A stretch of DNA of 25,894 nt from JAXFPC01 sp034180005 (GTDB lineage Bacteria; Bacillota; Negativicutes; Acidaminococcales; Acidaminococcaceae): NCBI GenBank assembly GCA_034180005.1, contig JAXFPC010000049.1, forward strand, positions 1-25,894. The letters are read 5' to 3'. This document shows positions 1-7,387 of the stretch, one piece after another. The notes beneath the pieces were generated by a model. It made no database searches. It saw only the letters and a program-made list of their open reading frames with translations, and was not told the origin of the DNA. The first letter of the stretch is position 1. Every line of letters starts with the position of its first letter. The position numbers and the translations under genes were made by a program.

Positions 1-2
1 AA

Positions 3-1580
3 TCCATTGAAAAAATAGAAGTTGTCAAAGGGGGAGGGTCGGTGCTTTACGGTAGTGAAGCCACCGGTGGCGTAGTCAATATTATTACCAAGAAAAAAAT
101 GCCTAATAAAGTGAGCGTGGCCGGAGGTAATTACGGTAAACAGCGTTACGGTATAAGTTTGGGCGCCGATAAATTCAACATCAGTGCAGGCCTGGAGCGC
201 AGAGGAAAATATGCTCCTATGAGCGGACCGGGTTCAGTTGGCAGTACAACTGTTTACGATTACAAAAAAGGTAAGCGTGAAAGTATTCTATGGAACTACA
301 GCTTTAATGACGCGTTGACTTTTACTCACAGCTATTCCGAGAATCAGAATATTTATGAAAAAAAGAATTTCAAGACCGGTAAATTTGCCGGAGCCAATGA
401 ATATAAGAACAGGGATAACAACTTTTTACTGAGCTATGATCGGGATGGTTGGAAAGCTACTGCAGCTTATGGTATTCAGGAGAAACGCTACGACCAGCTA
501 TCGGAAAAACAGAAAAAATCTTTGTACAGCTGGCGCAAGGGTCATGCTTCGAATTTTGATCTGCAGAAGCAGTTTGAAGTCGGAAAAAATAAATTGCTGT
601 TAGGAGCAAGCTACCAGAAAGAGGATATGGATCTTATCGGTAGTGACAGAAAATCCAAAGCTGTTGTGAACAGCAATTTGCAGAGGGATGTTTATTCTTT
701 ATACGCTTCTTATGATATAGCTCTGAACGATCGCTCCAATTTGTACCTGAACGCTCGTGAAACTTGGGCTGTGAACACCAAGGGAGTACAGTTTAACCAA
801 AAGACCGGCAAAACCACATCTGTCGGTAATGACGATTTGAGTAAATTTACTCCGGAGGCGGAATATATTTACAGGATAGATGATGACACTAGCGTTTACG
901 CTAAGGTCGGTAAATCTTTCCGACTTCCCAATCTCACACAGTACTACGGCACGGGTCTGATATACCCGGCTCTTGATCTTAAACCGGAGCAGGGAACTCA
1001 TTATGAGATCGGCTACAAGAAGAATACAGGTAAATCGGCATGGCGTTTCGCTTTGTTCAGTTACAAAATAAAGGACTCTATTGATGCTTCCGTAACGTAC
1101 GATAAGAAGGGCAATCTTATCGATGTTGATTACATCAACGAAGATGTTCGCAATACCGGTGTTGAAGTATCATGCAGGACGGAACATGATGAAAATTGGT
1201 CTTCTAATTTCGGCCTGATGTTTGGTAATCCGCAGGTACGCAATAGCGAAAATTACGGAGATGAAAAGTGGCATAGTTTCCACAATAAGTATCAAATAAA
1301 TTTCGGTTTTAATTATAAGGCGGATAAATTTACTGGCAGTCTGGCAGGAAATTTTGTCGGCGACAGAACCTCTTCGCGAGCAAGTTTGACAGCCGCTCAG
1401 CGTCACATCAAACCGCAGTTTTTTACCGACATGCATTTGACTTATGCTCCGGAAAGTAATCACAAATTTTATCTGCATGTGAATAATATATTTGATCGTC
1501 TGGATATTACTTCCAACAGCACGTCCAATTTTTATAATCTGGGCCGGAATTTTGTACTCGGTTACGAAATGAATTTCTAA
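3..1580 (+). CDS. TonB-dependent outer-membrane receptor, 5'-truncated
   Basis: This is the C-terminal part of an outer-membrane receptor that imports a scarce ligand (corrinoid, haem or siderophore) using TonB energy. The open frame runs in from the window edge: bases 3-41 still encode the end of the plug domain, with the signature EVVKGGGSVLYGSEATGGVV and then NIIT. The GTG at 42 is therefore internal and not a start. The remaining roughly 480 residues look like a 22-stranded barrel rich in alternating aromatic residues. They include the FRLPNLTQYYG...LKPEQGTHYEIGYK segment typical of BtuB/FepA-type barrels, and the protein ends in the C-terminal Phe expected for BamA insertion. The ligand cannot be assigned from sequence; the BtuB-like segment and the B12 riboswitch downstream make a corrinoid possible. 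A strong hairpin terminator follows. Confidence 0.93.
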   Translation, partial: SIEKIEVVKGGGSVLYGSEATGGVVNIITKKKMPNKVSVAGGNYGKQRYGISLGADKFNISAGLERRGKYAPMSGPGSVGSTTVYDYKKGKRESILWNYSFNDALTFTHSYSENQNIYEKKNFKTGKFAGANEYKNRDNNFLLSYDRDGWKATAAYGIQEKRYDQLSEKQKKSLYSWRKGHASNFDLQKQFEVGKNKLLLGASYQKEDMDLIGSDRKSKAVVNSNLQRDVYSLYASYDIALNDRSNLYLNARETWAVNTKGVQFNQKTGKTTSVGNDDLSKFTPEAEYIYRIDDDTSVYAKVGKSFRLPNLTQYYGTGLIYPALDLKPEQGTHYEIGYKKNTGKSAWRFALFSYKIKDSIDASVTYDKKGNLIDVDYINEDVRNTGVEVSCRTEHDENWSSNFGLMFGNPQVRNSENYGDEKWHSFHNKYQINFGFNYKADKFTGSLAGNFVGDRTSSRASLTAAQRHIKPQFFTDMHLTYAPESNHKFYLHVNNIFDRLDITSNSTSNFYNLGRNFVLGYEMNF

Positions 1581-1599
1581 GAAAAACGGTCAAAAAATT

Positions 1600-1641
1600 A
1601 AAAGAGTTCATATGCGCTTAAGCGTATATGAACTCTTTTTT
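1600..1641 (+). terminator. Rho-independent terminator of the TonB receptor gene
   Basis: Two 20-base arms (1600-1619 and 1620-1639) form an almost perfect palindrome with a single G-U pair, followed by a T run. It lies 20 bases after the receptor stop codon. The flanking A and T runs mean it could work in both directions. Confidence 0.9.
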
Positions 1642-1887
1642 ATCGAAGTACGTCTATTGAATTTAAATAATAAGAATGAGGTGATTGCTACAAAATAATT
1701 TTGTTACACATGAAACATTTGAACTTTTGTCGCGTTGATAATTTCGAAAAATTCTGCCGACATAAATCTGTACGCTTGTTGAAAAGTTGTTTCTGCCGTC
1801 TCCGGAGATAATTACGTGATTACCAATTTAATTCTTATTAGTAATAGTTATAGCTAAAATAATTTTCTGAGAAAAATATAAAAAGCG
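1642..1887. other. AT-rich non-coding stretch
   Basis: About 245 bases with no credible open reading frame. Only small dyads are visible, such as TCTCCGGAGA near 1800 and TATTAGTAATA near 1838-1848. It leads into the promoter at 1888. Confidence 0.6.
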
Positions 1888-1916
1888 TTGACATTCTTAG
1901 TGAGAATAAGTATAAT
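1888..1916 (+). promoter_or_regulatory. Perfect consensus sigma-70 promoter for the riboswitch RNA
   Basis: The -35 box TTGACA (1888-1893) and -10 box TATAAT (1911-1916) both match the consensus at every position and are separated by exactly 17 bases. Transcription should start near 1923. The spacer contains a small dyad, ATTCT (1893-1897) and AGAAT (1902-1906), which may be an operator. Confidence 0.88.
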
Positions 1917-1922
1917 TAAAGC

Positions 1923-2060
1923 GATAAATCAATATTTCATACTGAAATCTAAGTGGTGTAAGTCCACGCGGTCCCGCCGCTGTATAGCCAGCAGAGATTT
2001 TTGTATAAGCATACGCTTGACCTGCGAGAGACAGGATGGATGTAGTCATAAAAGATGCTG
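1923..2060 (+). promoter_or_regulatory. Cobalamin riboswitch core (orphan)
   Basis: The segment at 1954-1985 carries the conserved heart of the cobalamin riboswitch: a GTGG/CCAC helix closing a TGTAAGT loop, then CGGTCCCGCCGCTGTA. Further on, GACCTGC (about 2019-2025) resembles the 3' B12-box element. The usual 5' elements (a GGGAA-type motif and a partner strand for CCTGC) are not obvious, so this may be a variant class or a decayed aptamer. A terminator at 2100-2130 is a plausible expression platform. No gene follows: the next coding sequence is the convergent lacI-like gene on the other strand. Confidence 0.8.
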
Positions 2061-2099
2061 TTTATGTGAGAGTGGCAGTTATCTTGCATGTGATCTTAT

Positions 2100-2130
2100 A
2101 ACCGTTCCTGCTTGCAGGAGCGGTTTTTCG
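2100..2130 (+). terminator. Terminator after the cobalamin riboswitch
   Basis: Arms AACCGTTCCTGC and GCAGGAGCGGTT (2100-2111, 2114-2125) pair with one G-U, close a short loop and run into TTTTT. This would end a transcript of about 200 nt that starts near 1923. It may be the riboswitch's regulated terminator. Confidence 0.85.
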
Positions 2131-2256
2131 TTTCAGTTAAGCGTGGGTCGAAATATTGATTTTACATCTTGTGAACGAAAGCAAAGGGACATTGCTTAGC
2201 ATGTGAATATGCCGTTCTGATTTTTATTATTCTCCTTTCCCCTCTATATCTATTCA

Positions 2257-2282
2257 AGGCTTTTGCAGGGGCGCAAAAGCCT
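2257..2282. repeat. Perfect 10-bp inverted repeat (hairpin)
   Basis: AGGCTTTTGC and GCAAAAGCCT flank a 6-base loop. It has no T run on either side, so it is not a classical terminator. It abuts the bidirectional terminator at 2285 and may reinforce it. Confidence 0.7.
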
Positions 2283-2284
2283 AT

Positions 2285-2311
2285 AAAAAAACCGCCGGCG
2301 GCGGTTTTTTT
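2285..2311 (-). terminator. Bidirectional terminator at the end of the lacI-like gene
   Basis: ACCGCC and GGCGGT pair around a GGC loop and are flanked by A7 and T7 runs, so it is functional in both directions. It overlaps the stop codon of the minus-strand regulator (2310-2312) and would also block plus-strand read-through from the riboswitch region. Confidence 0.85.
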
Positions 2312-3386
2312 ATTTGTTTAAGGCGCGGGGAGGAGCCGTGCTGTTTCGGATTTTCAGGGAGCATTTATATTCAACGTGGGTAATGCTTTGGAAATTACCG
2401 TGCTGTTTATAATTTTTTATTTCTTCCTGCAGCAGAGTAAAAGCGCTTTTACCGCAGTTTGTGAGAGCGTTGTCCACGGAAGTAAGGCTCACTCCGTGCA
2501 GTCCTGAAGGAAATATATTGTCGAACCCGCACAGACTGATATCTTCCGGGATGCGCAGACCTCGATTAATGACAGCGTTATATGCGCCGTAGGCAACCAT
2601 ATCGTTGATGGCTATGACAGCTGTCGTAGCAGGAGCTTTTTTGAGACATAAATCAGCCAGTTCATATCCTGTGGAATATTCTATATCGACGTGTGAGATT
2701 TCATACTCCGGAGTTATTTCTTTGGTAAATACTTTCAGCTCGGCTCCGTTGTACCCTTTACACGCTTCCTGTAGTCCGCGATAGCGTCGTACTCGTGATG
2801 AATGATGTTCGTTGAGCGTGGTAGATATGTAAGCAAGCTTTCTGTGACCAAGTTCCAGCAGGTAATTCCCAAGCAATTGTCCTGCGGTAAAGTTATTCAT
2901 ATCGACAGTAGCTATTTCCATGTCGCTGCGCTTATCGCCTATTGCAACAACAGGCATTTTTTGGCTGAGTTCATATGCAAGTTGGGGTTGTTGTGGAATC
3001 ATAGCGAAGATGACTCCGGCAGCATGAAGGTTTTGTGCTTCATTCATCAGTGAACGCTCCATGTCAGTATCCCAGTAGGTGGTGCGTACAGATGTAGTAA
3101 AGCCGTATTGTCGAGCGGCTTTTTCTATGCCCTGAATGATGGTTGTGTAAAAGGGATTAACAAGGGAGGGGCAAATGACAATTATCAAAGTGTGCATAGG
3201 TTGCAACGGATAGAACCGTGTGCGTGCTTTCCCTTGATAATCCATTTTTTCAGCCAGCTCAAATACCTTAGCTACGGTTTCTCTGTTGAAACGTTCAATA
3301 CTCTTATGATTAAGGATCATAGACACGCTGGCTGGAGAAAGACCTGCCGCCGCTGCCACTTCTTTAAGAGTTGTTTTAGAGCGCAT
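2310..3386 (-). CDS. LacI/GalR-family transcriptional regulator
   Basis: A DNA-binding repressor or activator of about 358 residues. The N-terminus is the classical LacI helix-turn-helix (TLKEVAAAAGLSPASVSMIL, then the hinge region with NRETVAKVFELAEKM). The rest is a periplasmic-binding-protein-like effector domain (VICPSLVNPFYTTIIQGIE, ending with the CGFDNI segment typical of the family). An upstream in-frame ATG at 3410 exists, but a GGAGG site lies inside that extension. The tandem ATGs at 3389 and 3386 are therefore the real starts; 3386 has the better spacing of 7. It lies about 30 bases downstream of the glycerophosphodiesterase gene and probably shares its transcript. It likely controls that gene and the divergent TRAP operon; the effector is unknown. 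Confidence 0.92.
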   Translation of the reverse strand: MRSKTTLKEVAAAAGLSPASVSMILNHKSIERFNRETVAKVFELAEKMDYQGKARTRFYPLQPMHTLIIVICPSLVNPFYTTIIQGIEKAARQYGFTTSVRTTYWDTDMERSLMNEAQNLHAAGVIFAMIPQQPQLAYELSQKMPVVAIGDKRSDMEIATVDMNNFTAGQLLGNYLLELGHRKLAYISTTLNEHHSSRVRRYRGLQEACKGYNGAELKVFTKEITPEYEISHVDIEYSTGYELADLCLKKAPATTAVIAINDMVAYGAYNAVINRGLRIPEDISLCGFDNIFPSGLHGVSLTSVDNALTNCGKSAFTLLQEEIKNYKQHGNFQSITHVEYKCSLKIRNSTAPPRALNK

Positions 3387-3416
3387 CATTACACCTCCGG
3401 TGCTATTCAAGCATTT

Positions 3417-4154
3417 TTATTCAGCGAATTCCTGCAGCACTTTATATGCAATATCGGGGTAGTTGGTGATGAGAACGTCGGTGCCGTTTTTCCAAAGCTC
3501 GCGCATAAGTTCAGCTGTATTGGGAGTCCATGCCTGCAGACCGATGCCGGATTTGTGAAGCTCCTGCGGCAAACCTGGCTTGCAGCAGAAGGCGCTGCAG
3601 GCATTAATTGTTGCAGCGTTGCAAGAGGAAGCATATTGTGCAGCATTAACGAGCCAAGTGTCCATCAGAAGTCCGCAGTTTATATTTGGACGCAATCTTT
3701 GTAAGCGTTGCAGAGAGTAGTGATTGAAAGAGGAAAACCACACTTTGTCCTGAAGATTGTAACGATCTACGATAGCCAGGAGCTTAGCTTCGATACCTTC
3801 GTATTCAAAAACGCTTGTTTTGAGTTCAATATTTGTTATGAGAGAAGTACCTTTTATAAATTCGCAGTATTCTTCAACTGAAGCTATGGTCTGCCTGGGA
3901 AGGAAGCCTTTGAAATTTACGCCTACAGAAAGTTGTCTGAGTTCTTTGTAAGTGTAGTCCTTGAGAAATCCGCTGCCGTTAGTTGTTCTGTCAAGAGTTT
4001 CGTCATGCATTATGACGAGTTCGCCGTCTTTTGTCATTTGGATATCCAACTCGATGCCGTCGGCATGAGTGTCTGAAGCTGCTTTCTCAAAAGCCAACAT
4101 AGTATTTTCCGGATAGTATCCGGAGAAACCGCGGTGGGCAAAAATCATTTTCAT
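3417..4154 (-). CDS. Glycerophosphodiester phosphodiesterase (GDPD family)
   Basis: Cytoplasmic enzyme of the GP-PDE/UgpQ type, 245 residues, hydrolysing glycerophosphodiesters to glycerol 3-phosphate and an alcohol. The family motifs are present: HRG at residues 7-9, PENT shortly after, the metal-binding IELD (Glu35, Asp37), His50 in VIMHDETLDRTT, ELKT in mid-sequence and AWTPN near the end. No signal peptide is seen. The frame extends to a TTG at 4190, but GGAGG at 4163-4167 places the start at the ATG at 4154 (spacing 8). It is the first gene of a minus-strand unit with the lacI-like gene and is divergent from a TRAP transporter. That suggests, but does not prove, a link between the transporter cargo and a phosphodiester or glycerol-phosphate compound. 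Confidence 0.92.
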   Translation of the reverse strand: MKMIFAHRGFSGYYPENTMLAFEKAASDTHADGIELDIQMTKDGELVIMHDETLDRTTNGSGFLKDYTYKELRQLSVGVNFKGFLPRQTIASVEEYCEFIKGTSLITNIELKTSVFEYEGIEAKLLAIVDRYNLQDKVWFSSFNHYSLQRLQRLRPNINCGLLMDTWLVNAAQYASSCNAATINACSAFCCKPGLPQELHKSGIGLQAWTPNTAELMRELWKNGTDVLITNYPDIAYKVLQEFAE

Positions 4155-4194
4155 CAGTATAACCTCCAGAGTAATTTCAACAATGTTCAACAGA

Positions 4195-4223
4195 ATATTA
4201 TCATATTAATTGCTGACAAACAA
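4195..4223 (-). promoter_or_regulatory. Candidate promoter for the GDPD-lacI unit
   Basis: On the minus strand, TTGTTT (4218-4223) and TAATAT (4195-4200) are separated by 17 bases and lie about 40 bases before the GDPD start. The match to consensus is moderate. Confidence 0.5.
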
Positions 4224-4231
4224 GTGGGACT

Positions 4232-4255
4232 TTAACGGTCCTTAAAGGACGTTAA
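4232..4255. promoter_or_regulatory. Candidate operator dyad between the divergent units
   Basis: TTAACG and CGTTAA arms (4232-4237 and 4250-4255) enclose TCCTT/AAGGA, with one base out of register. It lies between the divergent promoters of the GDPD-lacI unit and dctPQM. The TTAACG/CGTTAA arms with CG steps are of the kind bound by LacI-family proteins, so the linked LacI-like regulator is the natural candidate. Confidence 0.5.
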
Positions 4256-4297
4256 TGCTCTAAATAAAGAGGATATAGCATTGATATTGTAATTTTA

Positions 4298-4326
4298 TTG
4301 ACAATTGCAAGACCCTTTGATATATT
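4298..4326 (+). promoter_or_regulatory. Promoter of the dctPQM TRAP operon
   Basis: TTGACA (4298-4303), a 17-base spacer and TATATT (4321-4326), about 75 bases before the dctP start. An inverted repeat TTGATA-6-TATCAA (4317-4334) overlaps the -10 box and is a second operator candidate. Confidence 0.8.
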
Positions 4327-4400
4327 GTTATCAATAGAAGTCTTCGTAAAGATTTTGAAAAATTTTCAACAAAAATTCAACAAAGCTTAGGAGGCACATC

Positions 4401-5435
4401 ATGAAAAAACTATTGGCCATTTTTACCATGTCCATGCTGCTGTTGGCTTTAGCAGGTTGCGGTAGCGAGAAAAAATCCGAACCGAAAAATGCCGGCGGAG
4501 AGAAGATAGTTCTAAAGCTCAGCCACGTTTTTTCTCCGGACGAGCAGCTTTATAAATCCATGGAGCTTGTAGCGGGACGTATTAAAGAAAAAACTCAGGG
4601 ACGCGTGGAAATACAGTGCTACGGACAGAATCAACTGGCTGCGTACAAAGACGGATTGGAGCAGGTCGCTCACGGCGCCAATTTTATTTCTGTAGAAGAT
4701 CCTTCCTATCTGGGAGATTATGTGCCTGATTTTAAGCCTTTGGTCGGACCGATGCTGTATCAGTCTTATGATGAGTATGCTCAGATTATTGAAACTCCTT
4801 TGGTTAAAGATATGATTGCTAAAGCTGAAAAGAAAGGTATTAAAGTTTTGGCTTTGGATTACGTTTTCGGCTTCCGTAATTTGATCACCAACAAGGTTAT
4901 TAACAAACCGGAGGATTTGAAAGGGATGAAGCTGCGCACACCCGGCAGCAAACTCTTTATCGACACTATCAACGCAATGGGAGCTACCGCAACCAGTCTG
5001 CCTTTTTCCGAAACATTGTCCGGCGTTTCTCAAGGCGTTGTGGACGGCCTGGAAGGTTCCGAATTTACCAATATCGGCACCAAATGCTACGAGCATTGCA
5101 AAAATGTTGCTACGACCAAACACTTTTTAGGTACTTGCGGCGTTTATATATCCACCAAAGTTTGGGATAAAATTTCTGAGGCTGACAGAAAAATCATAGC
5201 TGATGAATTTGCTTACGGTGGCAAGGAAATGACTAAAATTTCGACAGACAGCTACAACAAGGTTTATAAAGAATTGGAAGCTAAGGGCGTAAAATTCAAT
5301 GATGTCGATCATCCCGCTTTTGAAAAAGCGACCGAAGTGGTGTTCAAACAAATGGAAGAAAAAGAGGGCGCCACTCCCGGCATCTACGCCAAATTAAAGG
5401 ACGAATTAACTAAGATCCGCGCTGCAAAAAAATAA
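4401..5435 (+). CDS. dctP: TRAP transporter substrate-binding lipoprotein (DctP family)
   Basis: Extracytoplasmic solute receptor of a TRAP transporter, 344 residues. A short signal peptide ends in the lipobox LALAGC (Cys20), so the protein is probably lipid-anchored rather than freely periplasmic. The mature part has the DctP/TAXI-like layout: LKLSHVFSPDEQLYKSMELV at the front, GQNQLA near residues 75-80, and KGMKLRTPGS with Arg179, the position that in characterised DctP proteins contacts the substrate carboxylate. AGGAGG sits 7 bases before the ATG. It is first in the operon and separated from dctQ by 114 bases with a hairpin, an arrangement often giving more binding protein than membrane protein. 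The Arg suggests an organic-acid ligand; the neighbouring GDPD hints at something phosphodiester-related. The actual ligand is open. Confidence 0.93.
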   Translation: MKKLLAIFTMSMLLLALAGCGSEKKSEPKNAGGEKIVLKLSHVFSPDEQLYKSMELVAGRIKEKTQGRVEIQCYGQNQLAAYKDGLEQVAHGANFISVEDPSYLGDYVPDFKPLVGPMLYQSYDEYAQIIETPLVKDMIAKAEKKGIKVLALDYVFGFRNLITNKVINKPEDLKGMKLRTPGSKLFIDTINAMGATATSLPFSETLSGVSQGVVDGLEGSEFTNIGTKCYEHCKNVATTKHFLGTCGVYISTKVWDKISEADRKIIADEFAYGGKEMTKISTDSYNKVYKELEAKGVKFNDVDHPAFEKATEVVFKQMEEKEGATPGIYAKLKDELTKIRAAKK

Positions 5436-5477
5436 TTTGCCGACAGGAGCGGTTAAGTTTTATAATATGAATCAGCA

Positions 5478-5517
5478 GAGAAGCGCTTCGTCTGGCTTTT
5501 CAGGCGCGGCGCTTCTC
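5478..5517 (+). repeat. Intra-operon hairpin between dctP and dctQ
   Basis: GAGAAGCGC (5478-5486) and GCGCTTCTC (5509-5517) form a perfect 9-bp stem with a 22-base loop and no T run. It probably stabilises the 3' end of the dctP message or partly attenuates transcription into dctQM. Confidence 0.6.
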
Positions 5518-5549
5518 ATGTTTTACAAAGATTATCCGGAGGAAAGATT

Positions 5550-6032
5550 TTGAGCAGGAGATTAAAGTTCATTTTGAATAATCTTGAGGATTTTATTGCC
5601 GCTTTTTTTATAACGGTCACTACAATTCTCGTCATCATAAATATTATTATGCGTTACGGTCTTAATTCCGGAATTGTTTGGGCGGAGGAAGCTGCTACCG
5701 GTTGCTTCGTGTGGTCAGTTTTTATAGGAGCGGTTGCCGTATTTAAGCATAGAGGACATGTGGGAGTGGATATTGTAGTAAATTTGCTGCCGCGAAGTGT
5801 GCGTTACGCAGTAACAACGGCGACGGATATTATTTTGGTGTTGCTCAACAGTTACATGGCGTACCTGTCGATAATATACATCATGAATACCTATACGAAG
5901 ATGACTCCGGTTATCGGGGTATCTTCAGCTTATATAAGTTCTTCCGTACTCATAGCCTTTGTTATGATGACTTTTTATTCCATCAGATTTCTTTGGCAGG
6001 ATTTTACTGCCGGCGGAAAGGAGGAAAAATAA
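5550..6032 (+). CDS. dctQ: TRAP transporter small permease (DctQ family)
   Basis: The small membrane subunit of the TRAP transporter, 160 residues, the usual size for DctQ. Four hydrophobic segments are visible, at about residues 15-35, 50-68, 85-110 and 125-148. The conserved WAEEAATGCFVW segment between helices 1 and 2 and the following RGHVGVDIV are family hallmarks. The start is a TTG with GGAGG 7 bases upstream; no better ATG is available. The stop overlaps the dctM start (TAATG), so translation is probably coupled. It bridges the binding protein and DctM in the cytoplasmic membrane. Confidence 0.92.
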   Translation: MSRRLKFILNNLEDFIAAFFITVTTILVIINIIMRYGLNSGIVWAEEAATGCFVWSVFIGAVAVFKHRGHVGVDIVVNLLPRSVRYAVTTATDIILVLLNSYMAYLSIIYIMNTYTKMTPVIGVSSAYISSSVLIAFVMMTFYSIRFLWQDFTAGGKEEK

Positions 6033-7309
6033 TGTCTTATTTACCGGTAATTATTGTTTTCCTTCTTTATTTTTCCAGCATCCCCATAGCTTACGCTTTA
6101 TTCGGAGCCACCGTATCCTATTTTACTTTTATTGACAGCACTTCGCCTACGCATTTAATTTTCCAGCGGATCATAACAAGTACGCAATCCTTTCCTCTTT
6201 TGGCAATACCGTTCTTCATAATGGCAGGTTCCATTATGAATTATGCCGGTATCAGTGAAAAGCTGATGAAATTTACAGATGTTCTGACGGGGCATATGTC
6301 CGGCGGCTTGGCGCAGGTGAATGTTCTGTTGAGTTTGCTCATGGGCGGAGTGTCGGGCAGCGCCAATGCCGATGCCGCTATGCAGAGTAAAATGCTTGTT
6401 CCGGAAATGGAGAAGCGCGGCTACAGCAAAGCCTTTTCTGCTGCAGTTACGGCAGCTTCTTCGGCAACTACCCCTGTTATTCCACCGGGAATCAATTTGA
6501 TAATTTATGCTTTGATAGCAAGCGTGTCCGTTACGAAGATGTTCATGGCTGGCTATGTGCCGGGAATACTGATGGCTGTCGCCATGATGCTTGTGGTAGG
6601 GTTTATCTCTAAAAAACGCGGTTATAAACCGTCGCGTGAAAAACGGGCGACTTTAGGGGAAGTGTTTGAACAGTTCAAAGAATCTATTTGGGCGCTTCTA
6701 TTTCCGTTCGGCATTATTGCCGGCTTGCGTATGGGGATGTTCACTCCGTCCGAAGCCGGAGCTGTAGCCGTAGTGTACTGTATTTTTGTAGGGACGGTTA
6801 TTTATAAGGAGTTGTCACCGGCGCACATTTGGCCGGTAATGCAGCAGACTATCTACGGGACAAGTTCCGTAGTTTTCATTATCGTGGCGGCCTCTTTCTT
6901 CGGTTATTACATGAATTGGGAAAGAATTCCTCAAACTATAGCCGCCGCCATGCTTGATTTTACGCAAAACCCGTATCTTATGTTGCTGGTGATAAATATA
7001 TTGCTTCTGGTGCTGGGCATGTTCTTGGAAGGCGGTGCTGTAATTATCATATTGGCACCGTTGCTGGTTCCTGTTATTACCAAACTTGGCATTGATCCGG
7101 TTCATTTCGGTATAATTTGCATCGTGAATATTATGATCGGCGGGCTGACGCCGCCTTTCGGTTCGATGATGTTTACCGTCTGCGCTATAACGGAAACGCC
7201 TTTGGGTGATTTTATCAGAGAGGTGTGGCCTTTTATCGCGGCGCTGATTGTGTCGCTGCTCATTGTCACTTACTGGCCGGGACTGGTGATGTTTATTCCC
7301 AATTTATAG
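6032..7309 (+). CDS. dctM: TRAP transporter large permease (DctM family)
   Basis: The large, sodium-coupled membrane subunit of the TRAP transporter, 425 residues, normal for DctM, with about 12 hydrophobic segments. Family features include the PLLAIPFFIMAGSIMNYAG segment near the N-terminus, MGGVSGSANADAAMQSKMLV, the ATTPVIPPGINLIIYA loop, and near the end GGLTPPFGSMMFTV. The reading frame could extend to 5993, but AAAGGAGG precedes the ATG at 6032, which overlaps the dctQ stop by one base. Together with dctP and dctQ it makes a complete tripartite importer. A perfect bidirectional terminator closes the operon. Confidence 0.94.
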   Translation: MSYLPVIIVFLLYFSSIPIAYALFGATVSYFTFIDSTSPTHLIFQRIITSTQSFPLLAIPFFIMAGSIMNYAGISEKLMKFTDVLTGHMSGGLAQVNVLLSLLMGGVSGSANADAAMQSKMLVPEMEKRGYSKAFSAAVTAASSATTPVIPPGINLIIYALIASVSVTKMFMAGYVPGILMAVAMMLVVGFISKKRGYKPSREKRATLGEVFEQFKESIWALLFPFGIIAGLRMGMFTPSEAGAVAVVYCIFVGTVIYKELSPAHIWPVMQQTIYGTSSVVFIIVAASFFGYYMNWERIPQTIAAAMLDFTQNPYLMLLVINILLLVLGMFLEGGAVIIILAPLLVPVITKLGIDPVHFGIICIVNIMIGGLTPPFGSMMFTVCAITETPLGDFIREVWPFIAALIVSLLIVTYWPGLVMFIPNL

Positions 7310-7344
7310 TGATTTGTCCTGAAGAGAGAATCTTATATTTATCT

Positions 7345-7380
7345 AAAAAATCCTCATTCAAATTTGAATGAGGATTTTTT
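7345..7380. terminator. Bidirectional terminator between dctM and azlD
   Basis: A perfect 36-base palindrome with 18-base arms; the outer parts are A6 and T6 runs. It serves the convergent dctPQM and azlCD transcripts. Confidence 0.93.
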
Positions 7381-7387
7381 GTGTGTA

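Noticed and set aside
42..1580. Treating the GTG at 42 as the start of a complete protein
   Set aside because: In-frame codons before it encode the TonB plug signature, so the gene is cut by the window edge.
1888..2199. A 103-codon plus-strand frame over the riboswitch
   Set aside because: It begins inside the -35 box, runs through the aptamer and terminator, and has no ribosome site.
2131..3386. Riboswitch read-through acting as an antisense RNA to the lacI-like gene, by analogy with Listeria pocR
   Set aside because: Attractive, but read-through would have to pass the terminator at 2100-2130, the hairpin at 2257-2282 and the bidirectional terminator at 2285-2311. Kept only as a remote possibility.
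3108..3704. A 198-codon plus-strand frame opposite lacI and GDPD
   Set aside because: It crosses two well-supported minus-strand genes and shows no family motif.
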